Position numbers and translations under genes: made by a program. Of a stretch of 64,000 nt of DNA, positions 7,741 to 16,234 are shown in pieces. Source of the DNA: Sporosarcina sp. ZBG7A. Its GTDB lineage: Bacteria > Bacillota > Bacilli > Bacillales_A > Planococcaceae. Positions within the stretch are counted from its first letter, which is position 1. Every line of letters begins with the position of its first letter. The stretch lies in contig NZ_JWIB01000003.1 of NCBI RefSeq assembly GCF_000813425.1, forward strand, positions 1 to 64,000. The letters run 5' to 3'. A model generated the notes under the pieces. That model did no database searches. It saw nothing but the letters and a program-made list of their open reading frames with translations, and was not told the origin of the DNA.

Positions 7741-8531
7741 ATTCCCATCTTCCCTATCTCAAGATAGATTATAATGGGCCTACACCGGACAAGCGACTTT
7801 CATCGCATACGGCGTGCCATCAACAGAATTATTCAATGTTTACCTGTTTAGAAGCTTCTCATTTTATAGAAAAAATTCATCAAACAGGTAACTCAAAAAT
7901 AGAGCGAACAATCACAAACATGATCGATTTTCTATTCTTTTACTAACTCATTTTGGGGAAATAAGTTTCGAATAATTACCACTGACTAGGTTCCTTCGCT
8001 CCTTCTGGTTTTACCCTCTTCACAAGTTACCTTATGAATACAAACGGCCAGCAATCAACACTACTACGAACCTGCTGCCACTTTCTAAGCGTCATAGGGT
8101 TCTGTCCACCTCTGCTTAAAAAGCTTCAAACGTTCCATTCCATGGCTCCCTCATTTTATAAACCTTAGATGACCACTGCCCCATCAAGTAAATACGTGTA
8201 ACAGTCAATTATGCGTATTTTGTTCTTTCTCTTTCAGAAAGAACGATTCAATCGAGCTAACAGCGCTTTTTGGCAATTGAATCACTTCGACTTCACATTG
8301 TGGTTTCGTTATCCTCATCATAGCTTATTTTTATGGAGTCCCGCCTATAGACTTTCACTATAGTACGACTTTACCTGACTTCACCCTTTCACCGGACAAA
8401 CGGCTCACTGGATGCAGGAGGATCAGACACAGCGATAGTAGACTGTTTCCGCTGAATTGAATTTTCATCAATTATAACCTTGGAATAGTTATGAAAAGAA
8501 GTAGGTTTTACCTACTTCTATTCTTTCACAC
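7741..8531 (-). ncRNA. ORF-less group II intron (self-splicing ribozyme)
   Basis: Predicted from hallmark motifs read by eye. The 5' end is GTGTG at 8531-8527. Domain V is the canonical 34 nt (7815-7782) with a GCGATGAAAGTCGC core, closing stems, and CGC at the catalytic-triad position. Domain VI is a hairpin with closing CCCAT/ATGGG, and the predicted 3' end is GGGAAT at 7741. Domain IV is a short stem-loop (10-bp stem, 7840-7849 with 7882-7891) with no room for a reverse transcriptase. EBS1 (8204-8200, CTGTT in a stem-loop) can pair with AACAG at 8536-8532, and EBS2 (8264-8260, GCTGT) with ACAGC at 8546-8542. The exact splice sites are predictions. Mobility would need a protein supplied in trans. 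Confidence 0.85.
8497..8519 (-). terminator. Terminator-like hairpin inside the 5' part of the intron
   Basis: A perfect 10-bp stem with 3-nt loop, followed by TTTC on the minus strand, 61 bp after the S-layer stop codon. It could end the S-layer mRNA before the ribozyme is made, or simply be a helix of intron domain I. Confidence 0.5.
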
Positions 8532-8579
8532 CTGTTTCATTGCTGTGCAACTTATCAGGTAACGTTTCGTTTTGTTTTT

Positions 8580-11500
8580 TTAGTTAGCTTTTCTTAGTAC
8601 AACATTGATGTTTTTAGTAACTCCATCAATTTTAACTTTCGCAACTAGCTTAGCTGAATCTACACCGTTAAGTGCAGCTGATGCGTTAGCTTTACCATTA
8701 TTAGATAGAGTAACTTCAGAAGCCTTCTCAGGAACAATTGTTAAAGTCTCAACATCTTCAGCGAGTTTGTTTAATCCATATTGATCTGTTGTTACGATTT
8801 TTGCATTTGTAGATAGTACATTTGCTTTCGTAAATGTACCTACAGCAGTAATTGGTTGTTCGATAGCTTTTGCACTATCTACAGTTCCAGAAGTTGTTTC
8901 AGTTGAAGTAAAGATGAAATCTTGTACTTTAGGTGCTACGTTAGAATAAGTTAATTCCTTAGTGAATTGCTCACCTGTACGGCTAATTGTAACTGTAACT
9001 GTAACTTTAGCAGTAGTTGCATCTTTAGCGAATTTAACTTCTTCACCGTTACCCGGCTTACCAGTTACTGTGAAATCAGCACCTTCAGTAAGTGTTACAG
9101 TTTCACCTGCATCAGTTTTAGCTTTCACAACGATCGGTTGGTTATAAGCACTTGAAACAGTAGATACACCTGTATCTGGGTTTGTAACTGCATAGATTGT
9201 GTCTACATCTTCAACTGAATAAGAAGTGAAATCAGTCACATCTACAATTGTAAATGTTTTTGTTAAAGTACTAGCTTCAACGTTAGTTGCATTTTTAAGT
9301 TTAAAGTTAACCTTCGTTGACTTTTGTGTTGGTTCGGCAGCAGGAGTTATCTTAGAAGATTTATTAGCTGTATCTTCAATTACCACTACTCCAGCAGTTT
9401 CAGCAGTTGCAGTGAATTCAATAGCAGACAATGTAGCCTTATCAGTAATAACCTGCCCATATTGATCTTCAACCACTAAATCAGTGTTTGCAATAGTTAC
9501 TCCAGTTGTATCACCACTGCGCAAAGCAGTTGCCTTCTTATCAGAAATACCAGTGATTACAGTTGGTTTAGCTTCGGCTTTTGCAACTACAGTTTGAGTA
9601 GCAACTTTACCAGTGTCACTTGTTACTACTACAGTAACAGCGCGATTCTCTTCAACATTACCTTTTAGTACTTTAACGAATAGGCCTTTGTCTTTAACTT
9701 CAACAATTTCTGAACCTACTGATGTTTTAACTTTATCTTTGATTTTGTCTAGAGCAGTTTTAGTCTTAACTTCATTGCCCTTAGAATCCATTACTGTAAG
9801 TGGGAACATAACATCCTTATTAGCAGTAACCAACTCAGATGGTGCACTTAATGCTAGTGATGAAATTTTCACACCTTCATTTACTTTAACTGAAGTTTGT
9901 GTATTTGCACCTGTTGTGTTTGAAATCAACAGAACATTTGCAGTTCCTGCTAATCCAACTTCAGATACCTCTAGTGCTAGTACCTTTTTACCATTGATTG
10001 TTACTTCTTGGATTTTCGATCCTGTAGCACCCGCAAATTGAACGATAGCTGGATTCGTATTTGTTACAATCAACTCTGCATTTGCACGGTCAACAGAAGT
10101 TACTTCTTTACCGTACTGATCTTTAACTTGAATTGGCAAGTAGAACTTGTCTTTTGTTGTGTCAGTGTCTTGGTCAAGTTCTTTACCGTCTTTGTTATAC
10201 AATTCGCCAACAGTTGTACTAGCTGCTGCAGATTTGTTAGAAAGTGTTAGTTGCTTAGTAGTAGAAACACCTGTTGCACTATCTACTAATGTAAGATTAA
10301 TTTTATCACCAAGCTTAGCATTTGTTGCTAGTGTTGTGAAAACAATAGAACCATCTGCTTTGATGTCAGCTGCTGTAGCTGCACCGGATACACTCTTAAC
10401 AAGTGAAGTGCCGTATAGCTTTGTAACGTCTTCTCCGTATTGGTTTGTAACCATGTAAGCTGCAGTAGCACCTTTTAACGAACCATCTTCATTAGTAGTA
10501 ACAGGAGCTACGTCTGTAAGAATTTCTACAGCAGAAACTTTTTCATTTTGAACTGTAACGCTACCTGTAAGAGCATCTTTGTCTTTTTGAGCAACTTTTA
10601 CAGTGTATTCGCCTTCTGTAAGCTTAGAAGTAAGCTCGATTGTAGCTGTTTTCTTGTCAGCAGACATAGTAACTGAAGCAATGTTAGTTTTAACAGTACC
10701 TTTGTTCACAGTGAAGTCTGCTGCTGCGCCTTCAAATGCTTGTGTAAATGTAACTGTAAGAGCTTTAGCGTTAGTCGCCTTTACCGATTCAACTTGTACA
10801 CCAGATACGAAGTCAAAATCAGCTTGCTTGCTGTTTACAGATAAAACACCTTTTTTACCTTTAAGTGTAGCGTGTGTAATTGTGTAAACTTCGCCTTTAG
10901 CGTCGCTTTCCACTTTTTCTGGTGTTACAGCTTCGCCGTTAACTAGAACTTTGAAGTCTGCAGCTGTTAGGTCTTTGTTAGCTACTTTAAGCTTAGCAGT
11001 TGTAGTTGTTTCGTTAACAACTGTTACTGTTTCAACAGCATAAGGAACAATGATTTGATCTTTCAAAGCGTACAAGAATTTCGCGAAGTCTCCACGCTTG
11101 ATGTTGTTAGCAGTTCCGAATTGAGTATCGTTGATACCTTTAGTTACTTTGTTAGCAACTAGAGCGTCAACTGCAGCGTCGTAATCTGCTTTCACGTCAG
11201 TGAAAGTATTTTTAGTGTCTCCAGCTTTTAGATCAAATGCACGTTGAAGCATGATTGCTGCTTCTCCACGAGTAAGGTTATCTTCAAAGCCAAAACGAGT
11301 AGTTGACTTACCGTTAACTACGCCAGCAGCTTTCAAAGAGTTAACTGCTAATGCAGCACGTGTAGGAACGTCAGAGAATCCTGCAGCAGGAGCTTTCTCG
11401 TCATTCAATCCAGCAGCGTTAGCAATCATGATTGCTGCGTCGCCACGTTTGATTTGCATGTTGATGCCATATTGAGTTTCAGAGTATCCTTTAGAAATGT

Positions 11501-11663
11501 TGTTTGATACTAAAAATTCTACAGCTTCTTTATAGTCTTTGCCTACATCCGTGAATGCTGCTGTATTAACGTTTGCCGCCGATGCAACTGGAATAAGTGC
11601 AGATGCAACTAGAGTTGCTGTCGCAGCTGATGCTACGAACTTTTTGTAAGATTGTTGAGCCAT
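8580..11663 (-). CDS. S-layer protein with three N-terminal SLH domains
   Basis: A 1027-residue secreted protein. The signal peptide spans about residues 1-29 (cleavage near ASA-A). Three SLH domains follow at about 30-78, 92-138 and 150-198; they bind the pyruvylated secondary cell wall polymer that CsaB (16235-17356) makes. The rest is Ig-like beta-sandwich sequence rich in T, V, K and A with few aromatics and no cysteine noticed, typical of self-assembling S-layer proteins. The ATG has a strong GGGAGGA ribosome-binding site and a 5' UTR hairpin (11701-11720), as expected of a very highly expressed gene. A group II intron starts 48 bp after the stop codon, and two further C-terminal exons in the same frame lie behind it. 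Confidence 0.93.
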   Translation of the reverse strand: MAQQSYKKFVASAATATLVASALIPVASAANVNTAAFTDVGKDYKEAVEFLVSNNISKGYSETQYGINMQIKRGDAAIMIANAAGLNDEKAPAAGFSDVPTRAALAVNSLKAAGVVNGKSTTRFGFEDNLTRGEAAIMLQRAFDLKAGDTKNTFTDVKADYDAAVDALVANKVTKGINDTQFGTANNIKRGDFAKFLYALKDQIIVPYAVETVTVVNETTTTAKLKVANKDLTAADFKVLVNGEAVTPEKVESDAKGEVYTITHATLKGKKGVLSVNSKQADFDFVSGVQVESVKATNAKALTVTFTQAFEGAAADFTVNKGTVKTNIASVTMSADKKTATIELTSKLTEGEYTVKVAQKDKDALTGSVTVQNEKVSAVEILTDVAPVTTNEDGSLKGATAAYMVTNQYGEDVTKLYGTSLVKSVSGAATAADIKADGSIVFTTLATNAKLGDKINLTLVDSATGVSTTKQLTLSNKSAAASTTVGELYNKDGKELDQDTDTTKDKFYLPIQVKDQYGKEVTSVDRANAELIVTNTNPAIVQFAGATGSKIQEVTINGKKVLALEVSEVGLAGTANVLLISNTTGANTQTSVKVNEGVKISSLALSAPSELVTANKDVMFPLTVMDSKGNEVKTKTALDKIKDKVKTSVGSEIVEVKDKGLFVKVLKGNVEENRAVTVVVTSDTGKVATQTVVAKAEAKPTVITGISDKKATALRSGDTTGVTIANTDLVVEDQYGQVITDKATLSAIEFTATAETAGVVVIEDTANKSSKITPAAEPTQKSTKVNFKLKNATNVEASTLTKTFTIVDVTDFTSYSVEDVDTIYAVTNPDTGVSTVSSAYNQPIVVKAKTDAGETVTLTEGADFTVTGKPGNGEEVKFAKDATTAKVTVTVTISRTGEQFTKELTYSNVAPKVQDFIFTSTETTSGTVDSAKAIEQPITAVGTFTKANVLSTNAKIVTTDQYGLNKLAEDVETLTIVPEKASEVTLSNNGKANASAALNGVDSAKLVAKVKIDGVTKNINVVLRKAN

Positions 11664-12020
11664 TGTGTAGTATTCCTCCCTGTTTTAGGTAATCCAATTT
11701 CATTGGTGTTTCCACCAATGGTGAAACACAGTTTAACTATAACATTACTTACCATATAAATCTACAAATCTTCAAAAAGATTTCAAGAATTACAGACAAA
11801 TAGTTATAATTTAACTCTTATTCTATTATACATAAGCCTAAATCTATTGCAACCCGTTTCAAATAGTTTTAAACGTTTCTATTCTATTACAAAATGGGAG
11901 TTATGTTTCTATTAAACGTCATAACGCTTTCACAGCTGTAATGGCAGCTCTTTTACATAGCTAAGCTTCTCTTCCATTTTTAAAAATTTCTACTTCTGCT
12001 CATGTGTTTTTTTTTAAAAA
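11664..12020 (-). promoter_or_regulatory. Long leader and promoter region of the S-layer gene
   Basis: About 360 bp of AT-rich non-coding DNA upstream of the S-layer start. It contains a perfect 8-bp stem-loop (11701-11708 with 11713-11720) 17 bp upstream of the SD motif (TCCTCCC on the plus strand, 11674-11680). The hairpin could stabilise the mRNA 5' end. Several AT-rich -10-like elements occur, but I cannot pick the promoter with confidence. Confidence 0.5.
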
Positions 12021-12023
12021 AAA

Positions 12024-12052
12024 GCCCCGAATCGTAAAAAACGATTCGGGGC
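12024..12052 (-). terminator. Terminator of the O-antigen-ligase-like gene
   Basis: A perfect 12-bp GC-rich stem, A-rich 5-nt loop, then eight T on the minus strand, 17 bp after the stop at 12069. Confidence 0.92.
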
Positions 12053-12068
12053 TTTCATTTAGATTTAA

Positions 12069-13481
12069 TTATAATTCAGGACGAATTTTACCATCTCTTG
12101 AGACAACTGTGACAACAGCTAACAAAAATGCTAACCAGATTGACACAGACGGTGCAGTTAAGACGTGACCAGCTGTGTAGCTTATGCCGATCCCGACGAG
12201 GAAAGAGATTCCTGTAAGGATACTAAAGTAATTAAAGTTTTGTTTTAAATTCATAACCAGTTTCACGATGAAACTACCAGCAAACCAAATGATTGGAGCG
12301 ACCATATAAATGAAGCCCAGTATTCCAAACGAGAAGAACCAGTCATGGAAATCCATTTCTATCATTTTCAATGGTTTGTGTGGTGCTGGTGCATCATAGT
12401 TACCTGCAAAGCCCATTCCAAATAGTTTCTGACTAATTGGAGCGTCTTTAAACTGTTCGACATAATTCGCTTTATAGGTTTCTCTACTACTGAATACTAG
12501 ATTCTCAAATTGTTCACCGGTAATTAGTGGATCTTCTTCGCCAGTGTCTTCCGGTGGAATTTCGTTACCATCATCATCTAGTTCAACAGGTGGCTTTTCT
12601 AGTGAAATCCCGAGAATATCGAGGTGTGCATACATATTGCCGAATACTGGCGTAAATGGTGTCGCCACAATGAGCGCAATTAATAGAATTAAAGAGATGA
12701 ACGAATTTGCTTTGACTCGTTGTCGTGCTGGGTACTCTTTTGTCGTAATGAGTAATAGTAGACTTCCAAAGAATATACTCAATAACACGATCAAGATTCC
12801 GCCATAACCGACCTTTGTTCCAAGTCCGAGCATCGCTACTGATAACAAGACGAAAGGTAACCAATGTAGTAGTTTTCTAGTCGTTGTTGTTTTATAGACT
12901 GCAAAGAGTGCTGTGATCGGTAGTAACATCGACATCGAAGCACCAATTTCGTTTCCTGCATAGAACCAGCCCGTCCATCCTTCTTTCGAGCGAGCATAGT
13001 TTGACATGCTTGTACCTGTTAAGTGCGCGATGATGAATACGACACTGATTGTGAGTGATGCAATTAAGAAATAGTTAATGAGCTGTCGAGCATTGTCGGA
13101 GCCATCTTCTTTTTTCATCGATTCGAGTAACAGGATGAAACCAAAGAGTAATACATGGAAGTAGACGACTTTCGTGTAGTAGGTCAACTCTTGCATCATA
13201 TAGAACGGTTCTTTGACGGTGTAGCCAACAATGAAGTTGATGATTACGAATACGGCTAGACCTGAAAGGTAGAGTAAATAGAGTCTGGCACGTTTGCTTT
13301 TCCGTGATTCGTTGACGATCCAGATTGCCATTATGGCTAGATAGGCGAGACGAATGATGACGCCAAGCGTCAACGGAAGGTCGATGAACAAGAGCGACGC
13401 TGTCGTTAGGACGTCGATGATCGGTTGGATCATGACGAATGCGACTAGCGCGAGCATGATGTTGTGTCGGTTAAGTTCCAT
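12069..13481 (-). CDS. O-antigen ligase/polymerase-like membrane protein
   Basis: A 470-residue polytopic membrane protein with about ten to twelve hydrophobic segments and one large external loop (about residues 280-370) containing an acidic stretch (DDDGNEIPPEDTGEED). This layout is typical of the O-antigen ligase/Wzy polymerase superfamily, which joins lipid-linked glycan to an acceptor or polymerises it outside the membrane. It lies next to a UDP-ManNAc dehydrogenase, a TagA-type transferase and CsaB, so its likely substrate is the secondary cell wall polymer. Whether it acts as polymerase or ligase cannot be told from the sequence. An AGAGGA site precedes the ATG. Confidence 0.75.
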   Translation of the reverse strand: MELNRHNIMLALVAFVMIQPIIDVLTTASLLFIDLPLTLGVIIRLAYLAIMAIWIVNESRKSKRARLYLLYLSGLAVFVIINFIVGYTVKEPFYMMQELTYYTKVVYFHVLLFGFILLLESMKKEDGSDNARQLINYFLIASLTISVVFIIAHLTGTSMSNYARSKEGWTGWFYAGNEIGASMSMLLPITALFAVYKTTTTRKLLHWLPFVLLSVAMLGLGTKVGYGGILIVLLSIFFGSLLLLITTKEYPARQRVKANSFISLILLIALIVATPFTPVFGNMYAHLDILGISLEKPPVELDDDGNEIPPEDTGEEDPLITGEQFENLVFSSRETYKANYVEQFKDAPISQKLFGMGFAGNYDAPAPHKPLKMIEMDFHDWFFSFGILGFIYMVAPIIWFAGSFIVKLVMNLKQNFNYFSILTGISFLVGIGISYTAGHVLTAPSVSIWLAFLLAVVTVVSRDGKIRPEL

Positions 13482-13562
13482 TGGGGCAGGTTCCTCTTTC
13501 GTATATGGTTTAGTTTAATCTTTTTTTATATAAGATTAGATAATTGCAGGTTTCTTAGTTGA

Positions 13563-13690
13563 TCGGAGCGGAAGGCGGCGACTCCGGAGGGATCAGCGAA
13601 GGCTGAAGACCCCGCAGAAGCGAAGCGCCGAGGAGGCTGAAGTCGAGCCCCTCGGAAAGCGTCCGCCTGCAGCGCAGACCAACGTGCTCA
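13563..13690 (+). repeat. Dispersed Bacillaceae-type GC-rich repeat, copy 1
   Basis: A 128-bp GC-rich element containing GGCGACTCC, GACCCCGCAGAAGCGAAGCG and AAGCGTCCGCCTG in that order. The same order is found at 16080-16200 and, inverted, at 15886-16014. Such elements are common between genes in Bacillaceae; they are non-coding and partly self-complementary. Confidence 0.8.
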
Positions 13691-13700
13691 AGAAATATGA

Positions 13701-14975
13701 TTAGTTCTTCGAGTTCCCTAGTACATGAGTTCTAAATCCAGCGTCTTCCCACTTCTTACGCTCGATGCAGTTTTTGGCGTCGATGAGGAGTTTGTCCTTC
13801 ATGAGTTCGCCTACTTTTGCTGGGTCGAGTTGTTTGAAGCTGTCGTGGCTTGTTAGGATGACGACTGCTGATGCGTCTTTTAGTGCTTCTTCTAAGTTTT
13901 GTGTTTGCACGTCGATGTTGTTGACTTTAATGTGCGGGTCGTATGCTGAGACGGTTAGGCCTTTTTCTGTCATTTGTTCGATGACGTCGAGTGATGGGCT
14001 TTCGCGCATGTCGTCGATGTTACCTTTGAAGGCTAGTCCTAGTACAGCTACTTTCGGATGCTCAGCATTCAATGCTGACAACAGATCTACAGTGAGTTGT
14101 GCTGTGTACTCTGGCATGCCGTCGTTTGTTGTACGTGATAGGTGGATCAGCTTGGCAAGTTCCGGATTTAATTCAACTAAGAACCATGGATCGACTGCGA
14201 TACAGTGTCCGCCTACACCAGGTCCTGGCTGGTGAATGTTGACTCTTGGGTGGAAGTTCGCAAGGCGAATTGCTTCCCAAATGTCGACGTCGATAGTTTC
14301 TGCAAGTTTCGCGAGTTCATTGGCAAATGCAATGTTGACGTCGCGGTATGTGTTTTCCATAACTTTAACAAGTTCAGCAGTTGTATCATCTGTTTCGTGA
14401 AGTTGTCCTTTGACGAATGAGCGGTATAGCTCAGATGTTGCACGTGAAGACTCTTCGTTGACGCCTCCGATGATCCGATCGTTTGTGACGAGTTCTTCGA
14501 ATACTTTACCTGGGATGACGCGTTCAGGTGAATGCGAGACAAGAATGTCGGTCCCGATTTCAAGTCCTGTTGGAACGAGTTCAGGGATTACGATATCTTG
14601 GACGGTCTTTGGTGGAACCGTTGACTCCAAGATGACTAGGTTTCCTTTTTCGACAAACGGTGCAATCGATTTTGCCGCTGAGCGAATGTATTCGAGATTT
14701 GCAGTTTTGTCTGGTTTGATTGGTGACGGAACTGCAAGGATAAAAACGTCTGCTTTTTGTGGTGTTGTCGATACTGTTAACATGCCACTGTCAATTGCTT
14801 CGTTCAAATACTCTTGGAGTCCATTTTCTTCTATATGTAACTCTTTGTTGCTAATTTTCTTTACGACGGGTTCGTTAATGTCGACGCCGTGTACTTGGTG
14901 GCCGTGGTTGGAAAACATAACGGCAGTTGGGAGTCCAATATAGCCAAGACCTACGATACAAATGCTTTTTTTCAT
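13701..14975 (-). CDS. UDP-N-acetyl-D-mannosamine dehydrogenase (UDP-sugar 6-dehydrogenase family)
   Basis: A 424-residue NAD-dependent dehydrogenase that oxidises a UDP-hexose to the uronate, probably UDP-ManNAc to UDP-ManNAcA for the wall polymer. The N-terminal Rossmann motif GLGYIGLP is at about residues 8-15. The catalytic Cys lies in GPGVGGHCIAVDP, and the C-terminal UDP-binding domain includes LAFKGNIDDMRESP. The open frame extends 46 codons further upstream, but the ATG at 14975 fits the family start (MKKSICIVGLG) and has an AAGGAAAGAGG site. It shares an operon with the TagA-like gene upstream. UDP-glucose as substrate is possible, but WecC-like features (GGHCIAVDPWF) favour ManNAc. 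Confidence 0.85.
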   Translation of the reverse strand: MKKSICIVGLGYIGLPTAVMFSNHGHQVHGVDINEPVVKKISNKELHIEENGLQEYLNEAIDSGMLTVSTTPQKADVFILAVPSPIKPDKTANLEYIRSAAKSIAPFVEKGNLVILESTVPPKTVQDIVIPELVPTGLEIGTDILVSHSPERVIPGKVFEELVTNDRIIGGVNEESSRATSELYRSFVKGQLHETDDTTAELVKVMENTYRDVNIAFANELAKLAETIDVDIWEAIRLANFHPRVNIHQPGPGVGGHCIAVDPWFLVELNPELAKLIHLSRTTNDGMPEYTAQLTVDLLSALNAEHPKVAVLGLAFKGNIDDMRESPSLDVIEQMTEKGLTVSAYDPHIKVNNIDVQTQNLEEALKDASAVVILTSHDSFKQLDPAKVGELMKDKLLIDAKNCIERKKWEDAGFRTHVLGNSKN

Positions 14976-15016
14976 TGGATTTTGCCTCTTTCCTTCATTA
15001 ATGAGTAGTTTAATGC

Positions 15017-15736
15017 TTACTGCGATTTGTCCGTTAGTACACGGACGAGAAAACGTGGCAAGTTGAGTTGCCGTTTTATGCGTTTTGGATCGCTGCACAG
15101 TCGGTAGAACCATTCTGTACCCGTTTTCCTAAAAAAGGACGGTGCACGTTTGACAGTTCCTGAGAACACATCAAAACTGCCACCGACTCCTTGAAAGACT
15201 AGGACGTTATGGAGTCGCTCCATGTTGCGACGAATCCATAATTCTTGTTTCGGACTCCCTAATGCTACGAATAGGATACGCGCTCCACTGTCATGAATAC
15301 GCTGTACGAGCGCTTCTTCGTCTTGTTCGTAGCCATCTGTCATTCCTGCAATCGGAATGCCGGGATAGTCTTTTTGGATATTGGCTACTGCTTTTTCGAC
15401 GACTTCTTTTTTTGCGCCATATAGATAGATCGGTTGCTGATCTTCTGCTGCGAATTTCAAAAGGCGTGCCATCATGTCTACCCCAGTTACGCGGGAAGTA
15501 ATCGTGCCTTTTTTCAATTTCGACGCAAGCAAAATCCCGACGCCGTCCGCAATTTGGAACGTTGCGCCGTTGATGAGGTCGCGTACTTGTGGATCTTTTT
15601 GCGCGGTCATGACCTTTTCAGGGTTGACTGCGATGATTGTCGATTGTTCGTTTCTCTTCAATCGCAAACTAATTTCTTCGATGATTCCTTCGTATGTCAA
15701 AGGCGATACGTTCACGCCTAAATAACTCTCTTTCAT
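15017..15736 (-). CDS. tagA: WecG/TagA/CpsF-family N-acetylmannosaminyl(uronyl)transferase
   Basis: A 239-residue membrane-associated glycosyltransferase that adds ManNAc or ManNAcA to undecaprenyl-PP-GlcNAc in the first committed steps of a wall glycopolymer. The family patterns NPEKVM, IADGVGILLASKL and GVD are at about residues 40-90, and GSPKQELWI precedes the basic C-terminus (KRIKRQLNLPRFL) that typically holds the enzyme on the membrane. The open frame reaches 15805, but the ATG at 15736 (MKESYLGV) matches the family N-terminus. The next gene, UDP-ManNAc dehydrogenase, suggests that ManNAcA is transferred. The symbol follows the B. subtilis family name; the exact sugar is uncertain. 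Confidence 0.85.
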   Translation of the reverse strand: MKESYLGVNVSPLTYEGIIEEISLRLKRNEQSTIIAVNPEKVMTAQKDPQVRDLINGATFQIADGVGILLASKLKKGTITSRVTGVDMMARLLKFAAEDQQPIYLYGAKKEVVEKAVANIQKDYPGIPIAGMTDGYEQDEEALVQRIHDSGARILFVALGSPKQELWIRRNMERLHNVLVFQGVGGSFDVFSGTVKRAPSFFRKTGTEWFYRLCSDPKRIKRQLNLPRFLVRVLTDKSQ

Positions 15737-15776
15737 CTTCGGGTGCCCCCACTCAGTTGCTACTTTCAATTGTCTT

Positions 15777-15785
15777 AGTATAGCA
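15777..15785 (-). promoter_or_regulatory. Extended -10 promoter element for the tagA-dehydrogenase operon
   Basis: On the minus strand this reads TGCTATACT, a match to the extended -10 consensus TGnTATAAT, about 40 bp upstream of the ATG at 15736. The -35 box is weak. Confidence 0.5.
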
Positions 15786-15885
15786 GAAACCACAACAGCT
15801 TGCACAGCCTGTTCAGATAGTGCTAAAATTAGCCCGATAGTGTGTGAACTCGCGCTAATTATTTATTCCTATATAGAGATTACAT

Positions 15886-16014
15886 TGGCACGGTTTGCGG
15901 CTGCTTACCGCTCGCTTTCCGCGGGCTCGATCTCAGCCTCCTCGTTCGCTCCGCTCCCTGCGGGGTCTTCGATCTTCACAATTCCGCAGGAGTCGAGCGG
16001 ACGCTGCCGCAAAC
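15886..16014 (-). repeat. Dispersed Bacillaceae-type GC-rich repeat, inverted copy
   Basis: Same family as 13563-13690 but on the other strand: CTTTCCGCGGGCTCGATCTC, then CTGCGGGGTCTTC, then GCGGACGCTGCCGC. It sits head to head with the next copy, so this intergenic DNA can form a large imperfect cruciform or hairpin. Confidence 0.75.
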
Positions 16015-16079
16015 CTAAGTTTCGAAATAAGCACCCTTCTTCAATGGAGAACGTTCTATATAATAAGTTCCGTTGCTTA

Positions 16080-16200
16080 TAGCGTAAGGTGGCGACTCCT
16101 GTGGGATCAGCTCGGTGTGGAGACCCCGCAGAAGCGAAGCGCACGAGGAGACTCCACAACGAGCCCCATGGAAAGCGTCCACCTGAAGCGTAAAGCAACA
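16080..16200 (+). repeat. Dispersed Bacillaceae-type GC-rich repeat, copy 3
   Basis: Same orientation and motif order as 13563-13690. It ends about 20 bp before the ribosome-binding site of csaB, so it may lie in the csaB leader. Together with 15886-16014 it accounts for nearly all of the 498-bp gap between the two divergent genes. Confidence 0.8.
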
Positions 16201-16234
16201 CAGTCTACATCTATCTTTAAGGAGGATCATTATA

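Noticed and set aside
8388-8410. A third domain V copy (ACCGGACAA motif)
   Set aside because: Only about ten bases resemble the domain V 3' side. The GATGAAAGTC core is missing and it lies in domain I of the intron.
8427-8431. Alternative intron 5' end at GTGTC
   Set aside because: The third to fifth bases fit less well than GTGTG at 8531-8527, and no EBS1 complement to the bases before it was found, whereas the 8531 site has both EBS1 and EBS2 pairings.
14976-15113. N-terminal extension of the UDP-ManNAc dehydrogenase
   Set aside because: It overlaps the 3' end of the TagA-like gene and places 46 residues before a Rossmann motif that normally starts the protein.
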